Source: AP-15 sp963787425 (GTDB taxonomy: Bacteria; Pseudomonadota; Alphaproteobacteria; ATCC43930; CGMCC-115725). From it: a stretch of DNA of 64,000 nucleotides. A program made the position numbers and the translations under genes. The DNA is taken from positions 186,001 to 250,000 of the forward strand of contig CAWBCV010000021.1 of assembly GCA_963787425.1 (NCBI GenBank). The letters are read 5' to 3'. Under the pieces are notes generated by a model, which worked only from the letters and a program-made list of their open reading frames with translations, ran no database searches and had not been told where the DNA came from. Of the stretch, positions 16,897-24,671 are shown one piece after another; positions within the stretch are counted from its first letter, which is position 1; every line of letters starts with the position of its first letter.

Positions 16897-18206
16897 TCGG
16901 CCGCCTGGAGCATCTCGGGATGCTGTGCTTGCCGCAGGGTCTCGTCGTAAGCATCGAGCCACGGCTGATCCTCGGGCGCGAACATATCGCCCGAGCGCGC
17001 GCTATAGCTGACGCTTGGATCGTCGACCAGCGGCGGGACCGTTCCGCTGTCGCGCAAGGCGCGCGCGGCGCCGAGCAGCCGCAGCCGCGTCATCACGATC
17101 ATCCGGTCGCTCGGCGCCAGGTGCTCGAGGGTCCGGTCGGAGATTTCGCCCATGCTCACGGTCACCGCCGAATCTTGCCCGAACACCGAGGCGATACCGG
17201 TGAAGCTGACCGTACGCTGGCTGTCGCGGTCGATCAGGTAGTCGTTGCCGCTGTTGGCGACCGGGACCCAGCGGCCGAACCAATCGGGGGTGTTGGGCAG
17301 GGTCGCGACCTGGCGCTCGAGATAGGGGATCGGCGTTCCGGTCCGCGTCACGGAAAGCGGCTGGGTCCGGTGTCGCCAGGCGTACTGGAACGACATCACA
17401 TGGGTGTCGTCCATCGGGACCCAAGCCTGGGCGATGATGTTGTCGGTCAATGGACCATTGGGGAACAGGGTCCAGAACGGCATCACGAAATGCGCGAAGC
17501 GGTAGTACAGCTGGCCTGGTAGCGCTGGCCGGTAGGCGGCGTACATCGCGCCCCAATCGGTCGCCTGCACGTGGTAGCGCGGCGCCCGGTCGATCAGCTG
17601 GAAGCGTTCCGGATGGTCGGGGTCGACCTGCCCCACCTCGACCTTGCCGGTGTGCAGAAAGCTGAAATGCGAGGTGTCGATATCGCCTTCGAGCGCCTGC
17701 AGCCAATTGCACTCGCGCTGTGCGCAATAAACATAGGTCTCGTCGGGCGCCAATACGGTCGCTTCGAGCGCCGGCAACGGCGGTGCCATCGCGCGCTCGC
17801 CCATATAGACGTAAACCACGCCGCCGCGCTCGGCGACCTGATAGGATTTGGCCTTGATCTTGGGCAGGGCTTCCTGGTCGATGGGCAGGTTCGGCATCTC
17901 GAGGCAGTTGCCTGCCGTGTCGAACTTCCAGCCGTGATAGACGCAGCGCAGCCCGCCCTCCTCATTGCGGCCGAAAAACAGGGAGGCGCAGCGATGCGGG
18001 CAGCGGTGATCGAGGACGCCGATCCGGCCCGCACTATCGCGAAACGCGATCAGCTTCTCGCCCAAGAGCATCAGGCGCAGCGGATCGCCGTCGGCGGGCA
18101 GTTCCGTCGATAGGCAAGCCGGCAGCCAATACTGGCGTATCAGGGCGCCCATCGGCGTGCCGGGTCCGACGCGGGTCAGCAATTCGTTCTCGGCTGAAGT
18201 GGTCAT
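16893..18206 (-). CDS. Rieske non-heme iron oxygenase (phthalate/vanillate class)
   Basis: 437 residues from ATG 18206 (ribosome binding site CAGGAG). The Rieske [2Fe-2S] ligands are in DHRCPHRCASLFFG and LRCVYHGWKFD (C-x-H ... C-x2-H). The mononuclear iron site is in LEGDIDTSHFSFLHTGKVE (D-x2-H-x4-H type). Length and the C-terminal helix fit one-component-oxygenase monomers such as phthalate 4,5-dioxygenase or vanillate demethylase, which work with a separate FMN/ferredoxin reductase. No reductase gene is present in the window. It sits inside the leftward transport operon. Confidence 0.9.
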   Translation of the reverse strand: MTTSAENELLTRVGPGTPMGALIRQYWLPACLSTELPADGDPLRLMLLGEKLIAFRDSAGRIGVLDHRCPHRCASLFFGRNEEGGLRCVYHGWKFDTAGNCLEMPNLPIDQEALPKIKAKSYQVAERGGVVYVYMGERAMAPPLPALEATVLAPDETYVYCAQRECNWLQALEGDIDTSHFSFLHTGKVEVGQVDPDHPERFQLIDRAPRYHVQATDWGAMYAAYRPALPGQLYYRFAHFVMPFWTLFPNGPLTDNIIAQAWVPMDDTHVMSFQYAWRHRTQPLSVTRTGTPIPYLERQVATLPNTPDWFGRWVPVANSGNDYLIDRDSQRTVSFTGIASVFGQDSAVTVSMGEISDRTLEHLAPSDRMIVMTRLRLLGAARALRDSGTVPPLVDDPSVSYSARSGDMFAPEDQPWLDAYDETLRQAQHPEMLQAAE

Positions 18207-18244
18207 GTTGCGGCTCCTGCGGTGCTGGTTGCGAGAAATTTCCG

Positions 18245-19342
18245 TCAGCCCAGGTACCTGTCGAATTCGGTGACCCGCTGACGGACGCCGGCCCAATCCG
18301 CCTCGGTCAGCTTGACCTTGCCGGCAAAGCGGTTGGTGAACAAAGCATCGGGCTGCGGCCGCTGCATGCCGGGGCTGTTCAAGTATTGCATGACGAGGTC
18401 GGTCGTCTCGGCGTAACTGGCCGCATTGGACCATCCCAACCCATGCTCGCGCGCCTCCGGGCGATCGATGCCGTGCTGCCACATGCCGAGCCCGATGCGG
18501 GCAAATTCCTTGGCGCTGGGGTTGAGCGCCATCTCGGGCACCTCTTTCCGGAACAGCTCGAGCGATTCCTCTGGGTCGGTCAATGAAAACGCGAGTGCTT
18601 CGAGCAGGCCGCTCGTGACCGCCTCGCAGAGGGCGGGATCGCTTTCCAGCGTCTTCTTCTGGGTCGCGATCGTCTGGTCGTCGTTGCGGATGCCGGCGGC
18701 GCTGTACAGCATCCAGCGATTTTGCACGCCCTTCGACAACATCGCCGACCCGCTGCCCAGGGCGAAGGAGGTGATCGCGTCGACCTCTTTCTCCATCAGC
18801 ACGCGCTCGAGCACCTTGTTGTCGACATGGACGAACTCGATCGACTTGGGATCGAGCCCGACCTTTGCCGCGTAGGCCGGGAAGAATGGGAATTCGCCCG
18901 AGGTCGGCACCGAGGCGATTTTCTTGCCCGCGAGGTCTTGCGGCTTCGTGATCGGAGAGTTGTCGAGGACGCCCACCCCCATCGTCGCATCATAGTCGCA
19001 AGTCGCGAGTGCGATCAGCGGCAGGCCCTTAGCCACAGACAGGATCAATGGCGGCGCCGCGACGATGCCGAAATCGAATTGGCCGCCGGCGACGGCCTGT
19101 GCCGACGCTATCGAGCCGAAGCCGCGAGCGACGTCGAAATCGATCCCGCGCGCCTTCATGATCCCTTTGGCGCGCGCGATATAGACGTAAGCAAAGCTGC
19201 CCTGGGCCACCCAGGAAAGGGTGAATTTGACGGCGCGGGATTGGGCAATGCCCGGCCGCGGCAGCAGCAAAGCACCTGCCGCCGCCCCGGCGAGAACGCC
19301 CCGTCGCGATATCCCACGTCGTATCTCACGTCGCGGTGTCAT
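18245..19342 (-). CDS. NMT1/SsuA-type ABC substrate-binding protein
   Basis: 365 residues from ATG 19342. The twin-arginine signal reads ISRRGVLAGAAAGALLLPRP before a cleavage site near GIAQS, so export through Tat is predicted. The fold markers KFTLSWVAQGSFAYVYIARA KG, AQAVAGGQFDFGIVAAPPLI and VPTSGEFPFFPAYAAKVGLD are typical of the NMT1/THI5-like group that feeds SsuBC-type transporters with thiamin precursors, sulfonates, nitriles or aromatics. It follows the permease by 20 bases and is a paralog of the binding protein at 21073-22168. Confidence 0.85.
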   Translation of the reverse strand: MTPRREIRRGISRRGVLAGAAAGALLLPRPGIAQSRAVKFTLSWVAQGSFAYVYIARAKGIMKARGIDFDVARGFGSIASAQAVAGGQFDFGIVAAPPLILSVAKGLPLIALATCDYDATMGVGVLDNSPITKPQDLAGKKIASVPTSGEFPFFPAYAAKVGLDPKSIEFVHVDNKVLERVLMEKEVDAITSFALGSGSAMLSKGVQNRWMLYSAAGIRNDDQTIATQKKTLESDPALCEAVTSGLLEALAFSLTDPEESLELFRKEVPEMALNPSAKEFARIGLGMWQHGIDRPEAREHGLGWSNAASYAETTDLVMQYLNSPGMQRPQPDALFTNRFAGKVKLTEADWAGVRQRVTEFDRYLG

Positions 19343-19361
19343 CCGGCCTCCCGCCCTCGCA

Positions 19362-20196
19362 TCAGCGCCTGCCATAAGACCGACGCATAATCCGTTCAGC
19401 GAGTGCGACTGCGCCGAACAGCGAGACGCCGATAACGCAGAGCACAAACAGGGCCGCGAAAATGAGGCCAGTTTCCATGCGCGAGCTGGCGTACAGGATG
19501 TAAAAGCCGAGCCCCGCCTTGGCCGAGATGAACTCGCCGATGATGACGCCGATGATCGCCATGGTCATCGCGATCTTCATGCCGCTGAAAATCGCCGGCA
19601 GTGCGAACGGAAAGCGCACCATCACAAATGATTGCCATTCGGACGCCGTCAGCGAGCGGCAGAGGCGCAATGCCGAGGCCTCTGTACTGGAGAAGCCGAC
19701 GGCTGCCGATATCACCACCGGAAAGAAGCTGACGAAAGCGGCGAACGCGACGCGCGAGCTCGCTGCTGATCCCGAGCCAGACGACAAACAACGGGGCGAG
19801 CGCGACCTTAGGGATCAACTGGAAGACGACCAAGTTGGGGTAGAACGTGTCCCGCAGCAGGGGTGAGTAGGTGATCGCCACCGCGAGGCTGACGCCGAGC
19901 GCAGTCGCCAGTGCAAACGCCATCAGGGAGTCAAGGGTAGTCGGGATCGCATGGTGCAGCAGAACAGGCAGATTGCGCCAAAGCTCAACGGCGATCTCGA
20001 CCGGCGGCGGCAGGATGACGGCCGGTATGCGCATCGCAGTTACGACAAGCTGCCAAATCAGCAGCACTGTTCCGGCGGTTGCCAGCGGCAGGATGACCGG
20101 CCGCATCTGCCGCAGGTCAGGGCCGAGGACGGCTCGCGACGCGATCCGGGTCGGCGCCGCCGCGATCCGGGGCGCAGCGTGGCTTTCGGCGGTCAT
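19362..20196 (-). pseudogene. ABC permease (SsuC type) with one frameshift
   Basis: ATG 20196 overlaps the ATPase stop (ATGA). The first 160 residues are intact (VILPPPVEIAVELWRNLPVL, PTTLDSLMAFALATALGVSL, FQLIPKVALAPLFVVWLGIS). Near 19755-19765 the frame shifts by one base and continues SRVAFAAFVSFFPVVISAAV GF, CRSLTASEWQSFVMVRFPFA and MRRSYGRR to 19362. All segments on both sides are conserved, so the shift is either very recent or a sequencing indel. If real, the leftward system must rely on the paralogous permease at 15992-16846. Confidence 0.85.
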
Positions 20197-21023
20197 GCGA
20201 CGAACTCCGGCCGAGCCGGGGCCCGGCCGGCGCGTCGCCCACGGTAATGACTTTCCTCGATGCGCTCGCGCAAATGGCCGCAAATCTCGTTGAACTCGCG
20301 GCTCTCGCCAATCGCCACCGGACGCGGCCGGGCAAACGGGATCGCCAGATCCTCGACGATCGTGGCCGGGCGCCGAGTTATGACCAGCACGCGGTCGGCG
20401 AGAAACACCGCCTCGCGAATACTGTGCGTCACAAACAGTGCGGTCTTCGCGTATTGCTGCCATAAATCCAGCAGCAGCTCGTTCATCTCGTCGCGAGTGA
20501 TGGCATCGAGCGCACTGAACGGCTCGTCCATCAGCAGCAGCTCCGGGTCGTAGACGAGCGCCCGGCAGATCGCGACGCGCTGCCGCATTCCGCCCGACAG
20601 CTCATGCGGCTTCTTGTTCGCGAAGTCGTCGAGGCCAACGCGTTCGAGCAGTTGCCGCGCGCCGTCGCGATAGGCGTCCAGCGGGCGCTTCAGGATGCGG
20701 ATCGGGAACAATACGTTGTCGAGTGCGCTCTTCCACGGCAGCAATGTCGAATCCTGAAACATGACGCCGATGCTGGTGCGCGGCCCGGCCATTGCGGAAC
20801 CGTCGACGGCGATATGGCCGGCTGTCACCGGCTCGAGCCCGCCGACCATCATCAACAATGTGCTCTTGCCGCAGCCGGACGGCCCGAGGATCGCGACAAA
20901 CTGGCCGTGCGGCACGGAAAAGCTGACGGAGCTGACCGCCTCGACCGCATTCGGCGTGCCGCTGCGGTAGATCTTGCTGACCTCGGCGACCTGGACGTAA
21001 GGCTGGCGTTCGACGACAGGCAT
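20193..21023 (-). CDS. ABC transporter ATPase, SsuB/TauB type
   Basis: 276 residues. Walker A GPSGCGKST (about residues 42-50), Q-loop MFQDSTLLPW, signature LSGGMRQRVAICRAL, Walker B LLLMDEPFSALD and switch His in FVTHSIREAVFLADRVLVI are all present. Its stop overlaps the permease start by four bases. The first in-frame ATG (21023) follows the binding-protein gene by 49 bases. Intact, and probably the only energiser for the island's transport systems. Confidence 0.95.
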   Translation of the reverse strand: MPVVERQPYVQVAEVSKIYRSGTPNAVEAVSSVSFSVPHGQFVAILGPSGCGKSTLLMMVGGLEPVTAGHIAVDGSAMAGPRTSIGVMFQDSTLLPWKSALDNVLFPIRILKRPLDAYRDGARQLLERVGLDDFANKKPHELSGGMRQRVAICRALVYDPELLLMDEPFSALDAITRDEMNELLLDLWQQYAKTALFVTHSIREAVFLADRVLVITRRPATIVEDLAIPFARPRPVAIGESREFNEICGHLRERIEESHYRGRRAGRAPARPEFVA

Positions 21024-21072
21024 GGATCGCTCCCGAAAATGGCCCCCGCAAGAGACGTGCCAGCCTTCGCCT

Positions 21073-22168
21073 TTAGCTCACATAGGGGCGGAACTCCTGC
21101 GCGTTCTTCTGCGTCTGCTCCCACTCGGCCGGCGTAAGCTTGAGGCTGCCGGTGAAACGGTTTGTCATCATGTCGACTACGGCAGGCCGCTTGTCCGTGT
21201 CGCGGGCGATGTATTTCATCACCAGATCGGTCATCACCTCGTAGTCCTTGGGCTCCATATAGCCCATGCCGTGGTCCCGGACGATGTCGCGCGCACTGAC
21301 ATAGATGTTGATTCCGGTGCCGACCCGGATTTGCTCGCGCGCCTGGGTCGCGAGCGCCATTTCCGGCACCTGCTTGAAAAAGACCTTCATTGCCTCGGCG
21401 GGATCGAGCATCGTCGCCTTGAGGCCTTGCAGCGCCCCTTCAACGAACGCCGCGCATAATTCCGGCTCCTCGGCGAGCCGTTTCGGCTGGGTCATCACCG
21501 CGGTGCCGTAATTGAGCAATCCGAAGTCGCTGAACAGCATGAACCGCGCCTTCACCCCGGTGGCGATGTAGGTCGGCATCGCGCTGCTCGCATATCCCGA
21601 GATCGCATCGACTTTGCCCTCTGGCAGCAGGCGGTCGCGCACCTTGTTGTCGACCTGAACGCGCGTGACCTTCGCCAGATCAAAGCCCGCGTTTTCGGCA
21701 AAGGCCGGCAGGAAGGGGTATTCGCCCGAGGTCACCGTCGAGGCCCATCTGCCTCCCTTCGAGGTCCTTCGGGGTCTTGATCGGCCCGTCGATCAGCATG
21801 CCAATGCCCATCGTCGCGTCATATGCGCAGGCGGCGAGCGCTACAGTCGGCAGCCCTTTGGTGGATTGGAGGATCGCGGCCGAAGGCGAGCACATGCCGA
21901 AATCGAACCGGGCCTCTCCGATCGCCTGCGCCGCGGCGACGGAGCCCGATCCGCGGGCGATGTCGACATCGAGCCCGTGCTTTTCCCAGAAACCCATGCC
22001 CTTGGCGACAAAGGTGAACAGATTGCTGCCCTCGGCGACCCAAGGCAGCGTGAAGTGGACGGCTTTCTTGTTTTGCGCAAAGACGAGGCGGGGCAAGGTG
22101 AGACCGCCCGCGGCGATACCCGAGACTCTCAGAAATCGGCGGCGCGATAACCGGCGTGTGATACTCAT
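21073..22168 (-). pseudogene. NMT1-type substrate-binding protein with one frameshift
   Basis: ATG 22168 follows GGGGAGAAAG. It starts with a Tat-like signal (ITRRLSRRRFLRVSGIAAGG) and reads HFTLPWVAEGSNLFTFVAKG and AIGEARFDFGMCSPSAAI to KDLEGRQ. One base then breaks the frame near 21735-21745, and the continuation reads STVTSGEYPFLPAFAENAGF ... NRFTGSLKLTPAEWEQTQKN to 21073. The two halves make one complete protein of about 365 residues. As first gene behind a sigma-54 promoter match it should be the island's main sensor of substrate. Confidence 0.85.
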
Positions 22169-22211
22169 CGCTTTCTCCCCGCGATCGGGCTAAGAGGTCG
22201 TCATCCAACTC

Positions 22212-22226
22212 GCAGGAAACGTGCCA
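22212..22226 (-). promoter_or_regulatory. sigma-54 promoter for the transport operon
   Basis: Minus strand TGGCACGTTTCCTGC: GG and GC separated by exactly 10 bases, with a perfect TGGCACG -24 half and CTGC for the consensus TTGC. The predicted start (about 12 bases on) is near 22200, 32 bases before the ATG at 22168. Needs an AAA+ enhancer-binding activator. Confidence 0.65.
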
Positions 22227-22235
22227 TTATTGCCT

Positions 22236-22250
22236 AGGCACATGTCTTGC
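22236..22250 (+). promoter_or_regulatory. sigma-54 promoter for the dioxygenase operon
   Basis: Plus strand AGGCACATGTCTTGC: GG-N10-GC with GGCAC and a perfect TTGC. The predicted start is near 22262, 21 bases before the ATG at 22283, with GAAGGATC as ribosome binding site. The -24 box overlaps the 10-bp palindrome TGCCTAGGCA (22231-22240). The two opposed -24 GG pairs are only about 11 bases apart. Confidence 0.65.
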
Positions 22251-22282
22251 GCCCGCTTCGGACAACCGGCGAAGGATCGGCG

Positions 22283-23524
22283 ATGACCGGAGAAATTAAT
22301 TCGCACCATGCCTGGCCCGACGAAGGGGCGACGCGTGTGCCCTATTTCGTCTACGAGGATGCAGATCTCTACGAGGCCGAGCAGAAGCTGATCTTCCGCG
22401 GCCCGGTGTGGAACTATCTGGGTCTGGAAATCCAGATCCCGTCAGCCGGCGATTACATAACGAATTACGTCGGCGATACGCCTGTGATCATCCTGCGCAC
22501 CGCCGAGGGCGGCATCAGCGCGCTGGTCAATCGCTGCGCTCACAAGGGCTCGATGATCTGCTATCGGCCGTCGGGGCACGTGTCGGAGCTGACCTGCCCC
22601 TATCACAACTGGGTTTATGATTTTGCCGGCAATCTGAAAAGCGTCGCCTTTCGCCATGGTGTGCGCGGACAAGGCGGCATGCCGGCCGACTTCGCGCTGT
22701 CCGAGCATTCGCTCGTGCGCCTCGAGGTCGCGACGATCCGCGGGATTATCTTCGGCTCGTTCACTCCGGCGGTGCGACCGCTCGATGAGTTTCTCGGCCA
22801 TCGCCTCGTCTCCCATGTCGAACGCACTCTCGACCGGCCCTACCGCATCCTCGGCCGCTGCAGTCAGACGATGCATTGCAATTGGAAGCTCTACGCCGAG
22901 AATTCACGCGACACTTACCACCCGAGCCTGCTGCATTCCTTTGCCACGATGTTCAAGCTGAACCGCCTGTCGGCCGAGGGCGGCATCGATATGGACGAAT
23001 CTGGCTGGCACCATCTCGTCTACGCCCGCCGCCATACCGACACGACGAGTGCGGATTATGACAAGGCGACCTTGCGTGCCAACGAGGTCGGCTATGCCCT
23101 CGCCGACCCGCGGTTGATCGAAGACTGGGTCGAATGGGATGACGGCATCACCAATTCGATCATGACCCTGTTCCCTTGCCTCAACCTGCAGCAGAGCCTC
23201 AACACTGTAGCGATCCGCCAGATGGTGCCGCGCGGGCCATTCGAATCCGAGCTCTTCTGGACCTTTCTCGGCTTTGACGAGGATGATGAGCGCAAGACCC
23301 GCATCCGCTTGCGGCAGAGCAATCTGTTCGGGCCGGCGGGGCTCATTTCGCTCGAGGACGGCGCGATCGGCGAGTTCGTGCAGAAGGCGATCCGCGGCGA
23401 GCGCGAGCAGACGACAATCATCGAAATGGGCGGCCGCGAGGTCGGGCCGTCGCCGAATACGCGCACGACCGAGACCTCGGTGCGCGGCTTCTGGCGCACC
23501 TATCGCCGTTTCATGAACCTCTAG
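22283..23524 (+). CDS. Rieske ring-hydroxylating dioxygenase alpha subunit
   Basis: 413 residues from ATG 22283. Rieske ligands: NRCAHKGSMICY and LTCPYHNWVYDF (C-x-H ... C-x2-H). Catalytic iron site: AENSRDTYHPSLLHSF (D-x2-H-x4-H with its bridging Asp). This is the two-subunit alpha-beta class related to benzoate and anthranilate 1,2-dioxygenases, not the class of the gene at 16893-18206. The beta subunit follows 12 bases downstream. No ferredoxin or reductase is encoded nearby. The Rid and DUF3830 neighbours hint at an amine or imine product, hence perhaps an aminoaromatic substrate (inference). Confidence 0.9.
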   Translation: MTGEINSHHAWPDEGATRVPYFVYEDADLYEAEQKLIFRGPVWNYLGLEIQIPSAGDYITNYVGDTPVIILRTAEGGISALVNRCAHKGSMICYRPSGHVSELTCPYHNWVYDFAGNLKSVAFRHGVRGQGGMPADFALSEHSLVRLEVATIRGIIFGSFTPAVRPLDEFLGHRLVSHVERTLDRPYRILGRCSQTMHCNWKLYAENSRDTYHPSLLHSFATMFKLNRLSAEGGIDMDESGWHHLVYARRHTDTTSADYDKATLRANEVGYALADPRLIEDWVEWDDGITNSIMTLFPCLNLQQSLNTVAIRQMVPRGPFESELFWTFLGFDEDDERKTRIRLRQSNLFGPAGLISLEDGAIGEFVQKAIRGEREQTTIIEMGGREVGPSPNTRTTETSVRGFWRTYRRFMNL

Positions 23525-23536
23525 CGGCGGCGGACC

Positions 23537-24019
23537 ATGGCCGGGATGGTCGATGCGGCGGTGCGCGTGCAGATCGAAGAGCTGCTCGCCCGATATGCCC
23601 ATGCAATCGACAATGACGCACTCGAAAACTGGCCGCTCTTCTTTATCAAGGATGGTCAATATCTGGTGACGACGCGCGAGAACCACGCTAACGGATGGCC
23701 GGTCGGGATCATGTACTGCGATGGCCGCGGCATGATGCAGGATCGCGTCACTGCGTTGCGGCAGGCGATCGTCTTCGAGCCGCATGTCTATCGCCATATT
23801 GTCGGCAGCATTCTGATCAGCCCGGCTGCTGACGGCAGCTACGCCGTGGAAAGCAACTTTCATATCATGCGCACCGGGGCGGACGGCACCGTCGTCACTT
23901 ATGGCTGCGGCCGTTATCTCGACGAGATTGTCCAGCACCGGGGCGACATGCAATTTCGTAAGCGCACCGTCGTGCTCGATTCTTCTCGGATCGACACTCT
24001 GCTCGTGATCCCGCTCTGA
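23537..24019 (+). CDS. ring-hydroxylating dioxygenase beta subunit
   Basis: 160 residues with the NTF2-like fold of dioxygenase small subunits: QIEELLARYAHAIDNDALEN W, FIKDGQYLVTTRENHANGWP and NFHIMRTGADGTVVTYGCGR Y, with RKRTVVLDSSRIDTLLVIPL at the end. It is a structural partner that forms the alpha3-beta3 mushroom with the preceding gene. The next gene starts 10 bases after its stop, consistent with one transcript. Confidence 0.9.
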   Translation: MAGMVDAAVRVQIEELLARYAHAIDNDALENWPLFFIKDGQYLVTTRENHANGWPVGIMYCDGRGMMQDRVTALRQAIVFEPHVYRHIVGSILISPAADGSYAVESNFHIMRTGADGTVVTYGCGRYLDEIVQHRGDMQFRKRTVVLDSSRIDTLLVIPL

Positions 24020-24029
24020 GCGAGCTGCA

Positions 24030-24422
24030 GTGATCGAATTTCTGATGATCCCAGGCGCGCCGCAGCCGGTAGCGCCTTTCAGCCATGCTACAGCGACTGA
24101 TGGCTGGCTCTTCGTCACCGGGCAGATGCCGACGAACCCTAATGACGACAATGCGCCGCTGCCGGTTGGGATCGAGGCTCAGACGCGCCGGGTGATCGAA
24201 AACCTGAGGCTCGTGTTGATGGGCGCCGGCAGCGGGCTCGACCAGGTGGTGTTTGCGCGAGTCTATCTTACGAACTTCGAGCGCGATTACGCGGCAATGA
24301 ATGCGATCTATCAATCCTATTTCGCGCCCGAGCGTCTGCCGGCCCGGACCTGCATCGGCGTTACCGGTCTGGCGCGCGGTGCACTGGTCGAGATCGATCT
24401 GTTGGCGCGCAATACGCGCTGA
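24030..24422 (+). CDS. Rid family enamine/imine deaminase
   Basis: 130 residues from GTG 24030; ATG 24045 is an alternative. The Rid core reads FVTGQMPTN, RRVIENLRLVLMGAGSGLDQ VV, ARVYLTNFERDYAAMNAIYQ and ERLPARTCIGVTGLARGALV EIDL. The Arg that binds the substrate carboxylate (R in PART) is present. Rid enzymes hydrolyse reactive imines to ketones and ammonia. In an oxygenase operon it may deaminate an imine made by the dioxygenase, releasing ammonia. Confidence 0.9.
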   Translation: MIEFLMIPGAPQPVAPFSHATATDGWLFVTGQMPTNPNDDNAPLPVGIEAQTRRVIENLRLVLMGAGSGLDQVVFARVYLTNFERDYAAMNAIYQSYFAPERLPARTCIGVTGLARGALVEIDLLARNTR

Positions 24423-24428
24423 GCTTCG

Positions 24429-24570
24429 GTGGCCGACATTCGCATCACCGCCGGCCCTTTCTCGTTCACGGCGCGCTTCGAGCGCGCCGCGGCCCCGCGG
24501 ACCTGCGCCGAAATTCGCCAGCATGCTGCCGTACCGGGAGCGGCTGATCCACGTGCGGTTGAGCGGCAAA
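24429..24570 (+). pseudogene. DUF3830 gene, truncated
   Basis: Begins at GTG 24429 with ADIRITAGPFSFTARFERAA APRTCA. After a one-base shift it reads FASMLPYRERLIHVRLSG, the N-terminal third of DUF3830 (a cyclophilin-like fold found beside amidase, Rid and amino-acid utilisation genes). Homology stops at about 24570, exactly where the AT-rich flank of the transposase-like gene begins. The missing two thirds are not found on the other side of that gene. Confidence 0.6.
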
Positions 24571-24670
24571 AATCTACTCTAATGCTCACATATCTCGGCT
24601 TAAGTAGTAATATTGAGCTGTTGGCTTTAGTCGCTTACGACCTGAGTGTTTGCATTCTGTGAGCAGATTT
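24570..24670. repeat. inverted repeat at the end of the transposase-like unit
   Basis: AAATCT-(8 nt)-GCTCACA at 24570-24590 and TGTGAGCAGATTT at 24658-24670 pair except for an 8-base bulge, with about 67 bases of AT-rich sequence between. The right arm ends one base before the stop codon of the transposase-like gene. It may form a hairpin end or a terminator-like structure specific to this unit. Confidence 0.5.
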
Positions 24671-24671
24671 G

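Noticed and set aside
22904..24151. 415-residue leftward open frame
   Set aside because: It is exactly antisense to the dioxygenase alpha/beta and Rid genes, whose motifs are unmistakable. Long antisense frames are expected in GC-rich DNA.
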